This document shows, one piece after another, positions 6,126-11,204 of a stretch of 11,204 bases of DNA. Both the position numbers and the translations under genes were made by a program. This DNA is from an uncultured Caryophanales bacterium. GTDB taxonomy: Bacteria > Bacillota_I > Bacilli_A > RFN20 > CAG-826. The notes beneath the pieces are model-generated. The model was not told the origin of the DNA, did not search any database, and saw nothing but the letters and a program-made list of their open reading frames with translations. Location: contig CAJJXG010000027.1 of NCBI GenBank assembly GCA_905197045.1, positions 1 to 11,204 on the forward strand, read 5' to 3'. How positions within the stretch are numbered: position 1 is the stretch's first letter; the number at the start of each line of letters is the position of its first letter.

Positions 6126-7525
6126 AAGGTATTTACTAAACTAGTGAGTGAGTTCACTTTATCAATAATTAATTCAATCTCATCAACTGGGGGTAATGGA
6201 ATTAACATATTTGGAAACGACTCTAGATTAAGTTTATATGTATGTGTTCCTCCGCCCACTCTATTGTCTAAAATCCATTGTTTTCCATATGATGAATTTA
6301 TAAAAATTTTAACAAAATCTACGATTCGAGAATCAACGAATCTTATCAAACCTAAACTAACGAAAATGCTAAACTCAGGATCAAAATCTATTTTAATAGC
6401 TTTCCCTAGCGTCCCAATTCTGCAAATAAGCAAGTCGTTCTTTATAGGCTTAACTCTTTTGCAAAGCATTTCATGTTCTTCATTTGTAATAAATTTGACA
6501 TTATTTAAATCAAAATAGCCTGAAGATATATTTTGTACAGAAATAAATTTAATTCCACTAGAAACATATTTCGGAGTTTTATGTGTACCATCAGTTATTA
6601 GTTCGACAATTGATCCTAAGCGAGTCCAAACCCAGTTTTTAGGTATTTCAAAAGGTAATTCATCTTTATTTATTGGTGCTATATTTTTAATTGGTTTTAT
6701 TAGCTTTTTAGAAATAAGCAATTTTTGCTTTTTTGTAATATCGTTCAGTAAAATAATGGCACTACTAGATGTATGACTTTTAACTAGTTTCCCTTCAACC
6801 GCTAAATCCAATATTTTATTATTTGTCTTTGCCTTTAAATCAACTAAATTTTTCTGATTATTTTCTAATATTTCTAATAATTTGAACACATTGTCGAGTT
6901 TTTCCACAATTCGTTCTTGCTCTTCAATAGGTGGTATTGGAACGGGCAGCTTTTTTACTTTTGATATTGAAACACCCCCGATAATACCTTGCATCTTATC
7001 CAAAAATTTGTTTCTAAATTTTCTTGATTGCAAATAATAATAAATAAACTTTCTATTTATTTCCTTTATATGAAAACAGCACAGTTTGTTAACAAAACAA
7101 ACATCTCGATCAATAAAAGCAATCTTATTTCCGGCATTGGCTCCTTCAATGCACAAAAGAATGGAATTAGTTTTTGCAATCCTAAATTTTTTTTCACTTT
7201 TTGGGATATACATTCCATTTTCGTAGTCTACTTTACCACTCATAGAAATATCTTTTGTAGATATATACTCATATGAGTTTTCTATTTTTCTAGAAAATCG
7301 ATTTTTTTCGTCATCAGATGTGCTGTTGCCAGTATAGATGTCAGCTAAAGAACCAAAAGATACAACAGACCAAGATTTAGGATAGTTTGATAACTCGTCA
7401 AGAAGTGGCTTTGCTTTTAATTTATTTAATAAACATTCTACTGGCTCATCTGTAGATAGAGTTTCAGAAAAATTACCATTTAAAGCTAAATCTAATATTT
7501 TAAGTTTTAATTCCTGGATGTTCAT
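6122..7525 (-). CDS. hsdS: Type I restriction-modification specificity subunit HsdS
   Basis: DNA-recognition subunit of the M2S1 methylase and R2M2S1 restriction complex. The 467-residue protein has the usual two-fold layout: N-terminal half-helix LKLKILDLALNG (6-17), target recognition domain 1 (about 50-200, ending in LPVPIPPIEEQERIVEKLD), central helix (about 201-247, containing the matching KILDLAVEGKLV at 237-248), target recognition domain 2 (about 295-447, ending in IPLPPVDE) and a short C-terminal half-helix. Each recognition domain reads one half of a bipartite site, which I cannot predict. The start codon overlaps the hsdM stop by 4 nt (ATGA), with AAGGA (7535-7539) upstream inside hsdM. 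The repeated KILDLA segments are also repeated as DNA (see repeats). Confidence 0.95.
   Translation of the reverse strand: MNIQELKLKILDLALNGNFSETLSTDEPVECLLNKLKAKPLLDELSNYPKSWSVVSFGSLADIYTGNSTSDDEKNRFSRKIENSYEYISTKDISMSGKVDYENGMYIPKSEKKFRIAKTNSILLCIEGANAGNKIAFIDRDVCFVNKLCCFHIKEINRKFIYYYLQSRKFRNKFLDKMQGIIGGVSISKVKKLPVPIPPIEEQERIVEKLDNVFKLLEILENNQKNLVDLKAKTNNKILDLAVEGKLVKSHTSSSAIILLNDITKKQKLLISKKLIKPIKNIAPINKDELPFEIPKNWVWTRLGSIVELITDGTHKTPKYVSSGIKFISVQNISSGYFDLNNVKFITNEEHEMLCKRVKPIKNDLLICRIGTLGKAIKIDFDPEFSIFVSLGLIRFVDSRIVDFVKIFINSSYGKQWILDNRVGGGTHTYKLNLESFPNMLIPLPPVDEIELIIDKVNSLTSLVNTL
6801..6818. repeat. hsdS internal direct repeat, copy in the central helix
   Basis: An 18-nt stretch encoding KILDLA of the central conserved helix matches 7485-7502 at 17 of 18 positions. 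The two copies flank target recognition domain 1 in the same orientation, about 684 nt apart. Confidence 0.7.
7485..7502. repeat. hsdS internal direct repeat, copy at the N-terminus
   Basis: This 18-nt stretch encodes KILDLA near the HsdS start and pairs with 6801-6818 with one mismatch. It reflects the internal symmetry of HsdS and could support exchange of recognition domains with another hsdS. Confidence 0.7.
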
Positions 7526-8997
7526 TCGATGATATCCTTAGTTAATTCTTTTAATTGAGCCAATATTTGATTATTTTGTTCATTGTTTTCATTTATCATT
7601 TCTAATAGTTCTTTTAGAGAATAGTCGATAGATTTTTCAATGGTATTAGGATTTTTGAAATCAATGTTATAATTATTTTCGATAATCTGTGTTTGAGAGA
7701 TATGATAGGAATTTATATCTCCATTATCTCTATCATTCCACCATTTACGACAAGATTGTAAATGTTCTTTTTTAAATGGTTTTGTTTTACTAAAACTTTT
7801 ATATCCTTCTGGAAGAGGAATTTGATAATACCATATTCCGTTAGTTTTTTTGCCTTTTTCAAAAAACAATATATTAGTAGTTATATTCGCATAAAATAAA
7901 CCTTTTGGTAGTTTTACAATTGTATGGAGATTACATTCATTCATTAACTTCTTTTTTAATTCTACATATGCAGGCTGATCATTAGTAAATAAAAATCCAT
8001 CAGGCAAAACAATACCCACTCTGCCTTTTTGTTTCAAACGATATAATACTAATGCAACAAATAAATTTGCTGTTTCCGATGTTCTAAGAGATTCAGGAAA
8101 ATTTTTATCCTCACCAGGAGCAATTTCGCCACCAAAGGGTGGATTCATTAAAACTACATCAACCTTATCTTCATCAGTATATTCTGAATAATTTCTAGAA
8201 AGAGAAGAGCCATATCTAATATTAGATCCATCAGTCCCGTTTAATAACATATTAGTAACACACAATAAATATGGTAGAGGTTTACATTCACATCCAATTA
8301 TATTGTCTTGCAAACTATCTAAGGTTGCTTGTGAATTGTTTTTCTTAAGCATGTGATTTATTGCTGAAACAAGAAATCCTCCTGTTCCACATGCAAAATC
8401 AGCAATCTTTTCTCCTGGTTTAGGATCCAATACTTCTGCCATGAAATCAGTAATTGGTCTTGGAGTGTAAAATTCTCCTGAACTACCTGCATTTTGTAAT
8501 TCTTGTAAAATTGATTCATAGATATCGTTAAAAACATGTCTATCTTCATACTCATCAAAATTGATTGCATTTAATTCATTAATTACTTGTCTGATTAACG
8601 TACCATTGATCATATAATTATGCAATCTTGAGAAAACATATTTAACTATTGATGAACGCTTAGGCGTAGATTCATCGACAGGTAAATCTCTTAGCGTTGG
8701 AAATAAACCATTATTAATGAAATCAACTAAGTCATCACCAGTTAAGGTGTCTGGCAAAACTGCTCCGTTTTCATCTTTCTTTTCTACCGCCCAATTACGC
8801 CATCTATACTTTTCAGGAATAATTGATTGATAATTATCAATTTCTATTTCATACTCATTGCTTTCCTTAAGTTCGTCATAAACTTTTAGAAACAACATCC
8901 AAACAAGTTGATTGATTCGTTGAGCATCTCCATCAACTCCATTGTCTTTACGCATTATTTTTCTAACACGTTTTACTAAACCATTTAAATCACTCAT
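7522..8997 (-). CDS. hsdM: Type I restriction-modification DNA methyltransferase subunit HsdM
   Basis: S-adenosylmethionine-dependent N6-adenine methyltransferase; two copies bind one HsdS to methylate both strands of the target. The 491 residues have an N-terminal helical HsdM domain (about 1-150), the GEFYTPR block (174-180), SAM-binding motif I DFACGTGGF (200-208), and catalytic motif IV NPPF (285-288), followed by the LPDGFLF block (331-337). The C-terminal helical tail (about 452-491) probably contacts HsdS. All key residues are intact and the length is normal for the family. The ATG lies 1 nt after the hsdR stop, with a GAGGG ribosome site inside the end of hsdR, so translation is probably coupled. 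It likely remains a functional methylase if it is still transcribed. Confidence 0.97.
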   Translation of the reverse strand: MSDLNGLVKRVRKIMRKDNGVDGDAQRINQLVWMLFLKVYDELKESNEYEIEIDNYQSIIPEKYRWRNWAVEKKDENGAVLPDTLTGDDLVDFINNGLFPTLRDLPVDESTPKRSSIVKYVFSRLHNYMINGTLIRQVINELNAINFDEYEDRHVFNDIYESILQELQNAGSSGEFYTPRPITDFMAEVLDPKPGEKIADFACGTGGFLVSAINHMLKKNNSQATLDSLQDNIIGCECKPLPYLLCVTNMLLNGTDGSNIRYGSSLSRNYSEYTDEDKVDVVLMNPPFGGEIAPGEDKNFPESLRTSETANLFVALVLYRLKQKGRVGIVLPDGFLFTNDQPAYVELKKKLMNECNLHTIVKLPKGLFYANITTNILFFEKGKKTNGIWYYQIPLPEGYKSFSKTKPFKKEHLQSCRKWWNDRDNGDINSYHISQTQIIENNYNIDFKNPNTIEKSIDYSLKELLEMINENNEQNNQILAQLKELTKDIIE

Positions 8998-8998
8998 A

Positions 8999-11164
8999 TT
9001 AAACCCTCGCTACTCCAAATAAATTATTCTTAATTAAACTAATTGCAGCTAAATATTCAGTTCTTCCTCCGAATACATCATTTACAATATGTTTAGGTGT
9101 TCCAAATTCTTGAAAATCATCTAATTTTAGAATTGCTACATCATCAATATCATCTATGCCTTCATCACAATACTTCTCAAGTAATCTATCAAGAACATCT
9201 CTGGCAACACCTGTATATTTATCTAGCAATGAGCTCTTTTTAATGTTTTTTGCTCTTTCACTTCTTGTTAGAGGCTTTAAACCATAAGCAACATGACATA
9301 TTAAGTCAAAATCATCCATATCAAAAATTCCTAATTCTTCACGAAGTTGTTCCAATAATACTCCGTGTTCAGCTAACTCATCAACAATTGCTTTATGTTT
9401 TTTAGTTTCAGTCCATTTTTGGATGAAATCGTCTAAAGTTGCATATTGATTTAAAATGTTAGTTTTTGTGAAATTAATTAATGATTGCGTTGTTAAATGC
9501 CCATTTGGATCAATGATTTGGACTTCTTCGCCCATCACTTTTACCTTACACCCATCGATGTGATAAACAGGTATATCATCGACATGCCCGCCACCCGTTC
9601 CTCCATGATGTTCGGTAGGTTCTATATATTCTATTGGTCCATCCCAATTAGGATCAGCAAATAATCTCGTAACTTGTCTAAAATCTATAATTAAGAATTC
9701 ATATTTTCCTTCAGCTACTCTTAATCTAGTACCTCTACCTATTATTTGCTTAAACATTGTCATTGAATTAATGACTTTATCTAAAACAATTAATTTTGCA
9801 GTTTTACAGTCTACACCAGTAGTCATTAGATCTGAAGAAACGACAACACAAGGATCTAAATCTTTGTTAAATTCTACCTTTGTAAAATCTTCTAAATCAG
9901 CAGAAGCAGTTGCTAAATCACTAGTTATTCTACAAATATATCTTGGATTGGTTCTGCAAATGTCTAGGTTTTGATTCCACAATTCTTGCCTTAGTCTCTC
10001 TGCATGATTGATATTGCAGCAGAAGACAATAGTTTTTTGAAATCTATCAGTGTCTTTTAGATATTTTGTTATTGTTTTAGCCACCTCTTGAGTTCTTGTA
10101 TCAACAATAAGCTTTTTATCAAAATCATTGACTGTATATATTCTATCTTCTAATAAGTTTCCATTTATATCAACTTCCCCGTCATGTGGTCTATAACCAG
10201 AAACATCGATGTTTAAGAATTCCTTCATTACTTTGTAAGGAGCTAAAAAGCCATCATCAATTCCTTGCTTTAGCGAATAAATATAAACGGGTTCACCAAA
10301 ATATGTTTTAGCCAAATCAATTTCTAGTTCATCTTCATCATCTTCAATTTTATTTTTCGTATATACTTTAGGAGTAGCAGTCATTCCGACTTGTATAGCT
10401 GTGTCAAAATATTCTAATATTTCACGCCAATGTGAATCTTCCTTTGCACTTCCTCGATGGCATTCATCAACAATGATTAAATCAAAGAAATTTTTAGAAA
10501 CTTGTTTAAAAGTCTCGAGATTCGAAGTACCGTGACCATTATCTAATTGCTGATACAATCCAAAATAAATTTCATATGCTGTATCTATTTTTCCTTTTTT
10601 AATTAGCGTCCTACTATTTCCAAAAGGAGCAAATTCCTCATTGTATGGTTTTTCAATTAAAATATTTCTATCTGCTAAATATAAAACTTTCTTTATTCTT
10701 CTCATTTGCTTTAATTTCCAAACAATTTGGAAAGCAGTATAGGTTTTGCCTGTTCCAGTAGCTAGAACAACTAGGCATCTTTTTTTGCCATTAGCAATAG
10801 CCTCTAAAGTTTTATCAACAGATGCTTTTTGGTAATAACGAGGAATGAAATCTGAAGATACATAAAAAGGATATTCTATTAAATCTAATTGATCTTTACT
10901 TAGATTTTTTTCTGTCACATATCTTTCTCTTAAGACCTCAGGAGAAGGAAATTCAGTCATTGTTAAACTTCTTTCGATTCCAGTAATCATGTCATGTTCA
11001 ACAAATCCATGACCATTTGAACTATAGGCAAATGGAACATTTAACAATCTTGCATATTCAACTGCTTGTAATAAACCTTGACCAGGAGTATGAGTTTCGT
11101 CCTTAGCCTCAACAATAGCAAGATTTATATTATTTAAATGTTTTAATAAATTGTGGTTATTCAT
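8999..11164 (-). CDS. hsdR: Type I restriction enzyme R subunit HsdR, 5'-truncated (probable pseudogene)
   Basis: ATP-dependent translocase and endonuclease subunit of the R2M2S1 complex. The open frame gives 721 residues: the end of the PD-(D/E)xK nuclease (VEAKD, E19 and K21), helicase motif I ATGTGKT (135-141), motif II DECH (233-236), motif III GMTATP (260-265), motif VI QIIGRGTR (473-480), and a helical C-terminal part ending FGGRTEYLAAI (698-708) that docks on HsdM/HsdS. The N-terminus is missing: homologues carry roughly 60-100 more residues, including the catalytic Asp about 14-15 residues before the Glu. Here that position is occupied by foreign sequence (MNNHN), encoded by a tandem repeat that looks like an insertion-sequence end. 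The ATG at 11164 has no ribosome site, and an in-frame stop lies 18 nt upstream. True hsdR sequence seems to start at about 11151. Nuclease activity is probably lost; motor motifs remain. Confidence 0.9.
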   Translation of the reverse strand: MNNHNLLKHLNNINLAIVEAKDETHTPGQGLLQAVEYARLLNVPFAYSSNGHGFVEHDMITGIERSLTMTEFPSPEVLRERYVTEKNLSKDQLDLIEYPFYVSSDFIPRYYQKASVDKTLEAIANGKKRCLVVLATGTGKTYTAFQIVWKLKQMRRIKKVLYLADRNILIEKPYNEEFAPFGNSRTLIKKGKIDTAYEIYFGLYQQLDNGHGTSNLETFKQVSKNFFDLIIVDECHRGSAKEDSHWREILEYFDTAIQVGMTATPKVYTKNKIEDDEDELEIDLAKTYFGEPVYIYSLKQGIDDGFLAPYKVMKEFLNIDVSGYRPHDGEVDINGNLLEDRIYTVNDFDKKLIVDTRTQEVAKTITKYLKDTDRFQKTIVFCCNINHAERLRQELWNQNLDICRTNPRYICRITSDLATASADLEDFTKVEFNKDLDPCVVVSSDLMTTGVDCKTAKLIVLDKVINSMTMFKQIIGRGTRLRVAEGKYEFLIIDFRQVTRLFADPNWDGPIEYIEPTEHHGGTGGGHVDDIPVYHIDGCKVKVMGEEVQIIDPNGHLTTQSLINFTKTNILNQYATLDDFIQKWTETKKHKAIVDELAEHGVLLEQLREELGIFDMDDFDLICHVAYGLKPLTRSERAKNIKKSSLLDKYTGVARDVLDRLLEKYCDEGIDDIDDVAILKLDDFQEFGTPKHIVNDVFGGRTEYLAAISLIKNNLFGVARV

Positions 11165-11204
11165 TGAAAATGTCAGTAACGGTTATTCATTTAAAATGTC
11201 ACTA
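11152..11204. mobile_element. Probable end of an IS21-family insertion sequence interrupting hsdR (continues beyond the window)
   Basis: The sequence from 11152 begins TGTGG and at once enters a 26-nt tandem repeat. IS21-family elements have TG/CA termini and multiple repeated transposase-binding sites at their ends, so this fits an end of such an element. The junction splits what would be a codon of hsdR: the bases left on the hsdR side (AT, then TTATTA) would complete TAT-TTA-TTA, that is Tyr-Leu-Leu, as expected in the family's Asp-Tyr-x-Leu block. No transposase gene is in the window, so the family assignment rests on the repeat structure alone. Confidence 0.5.
11155..11204. repeat. 26-nt tandem direct repeat at the right edge
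   Basis: Copy 1 is 11155-11180 (GGTTATTCATT...GTCAGTAAC) and copy 2 is 11181-11204, cut by the window edge. They match at 22 of 24 compared positions and abut directly. The predicted ATG of the hsdR frame lies inside copy 1. Confidence 0.9.

Noticed and set aside
6144..7276. Plus-strand frames (6144-6518, 7028-7276) opposite hsdS
   Set aside because: Antisense to both recognition domains, no ribosome sites, unfamiliar products.
8358..8570. Minus-strand 70-codon frame inside hsdM
   Set aside because: It overlaps the methylase core in another frame, where motif I and GEFYTPR show which frame is coding.
57..8997. Mycoplasma/Spiroplasma genetic code (TGA as Trp)
   Set aside because: hsdM and hsdS both end in TGA exactly where the ATGA overlap to the next gene occurs, and conserved Trp residues are encoded by TGG.
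9771..9974. Plus-strand 67-codon frame opposite hsdR
   Set aside because: Antisense to the helicase motor region, no ribosome site and no family resemblance.
11155..11204. CRISPR array start at the right edge
   Set aside because: The repeats abut directly with no spacers; a tandem repeat or insertion-sequence end explains them better.

Overview
The window reads as chromosomal DNA of a low-GC (about 30% G+C by eye) Gram-positive-type bacterium of the Bacillota/Mycoplasmatota kind. The evidence is AT-rich codon use, strong AGGAGG ribosome sites, Rho-independent terminators, CIRCE/HrcA heat-shock control, and a ClpB lacking its N-terminal domain, as in many mollicutes. TGA is used as a stop (hsdM, hsdS) and Trp is encoded by TGG, so the standard bacterial code applies, not the Mycoplasma/Spiroplasma code. 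An uncultured Bacilli lineage or an Acholeplasma-like relative would fit, but I cannot place it further.

Positions 1-2450 are housekeeping. clpB (minus strand) ends in a strong terminator. It is driven by a near-consensus promoter carrying one perfect CIRCE operator over the start site and a second, degenerate CIRCE over the -35 box. Divergently, a tRNA-His(GTG) gene has its own consensus promoter and terminator. Positions 2433-2841 are AT-rich and hold no gene I can recognise. A class II fructose-bisphosphate aldolase gene (plus strand, start at 2855) follows, with its own terminator.

Positions 4086-11204 hold a minus-strand defence operon, read from the right: hsdR, hsdM, hsdS (a complete set of type I restriction-modification subunit types), then a DUF2971-family gene, then an AbiTii-family gene, then a terminator. 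The five genes are packed with a 1-nt gap, two 4-nt ATGA overlaps and a 3-nt gap, so they are probably transcribed and translated as one unit. The last two genes look like accessory anti-phage genes added to the RM operon; their joint role is not known to me.

The operon is damaged at its upstream end. The hsdR reading frame starts about 19 residues before the ExK of its nuclease motif. The DNA at the right edge (11152-11204) is a 26-nt tandem repeat with a TG terminus that looks like the end of an IS21-family insertion sequence. The insertion appears to have removed the hsdR promoter, ribosome site, N-terminus and the first catalytic Asp. Restriction is therefore probably dead. Whether methylation and the two downstream genes are still expressed depends on outward transcription from the element.
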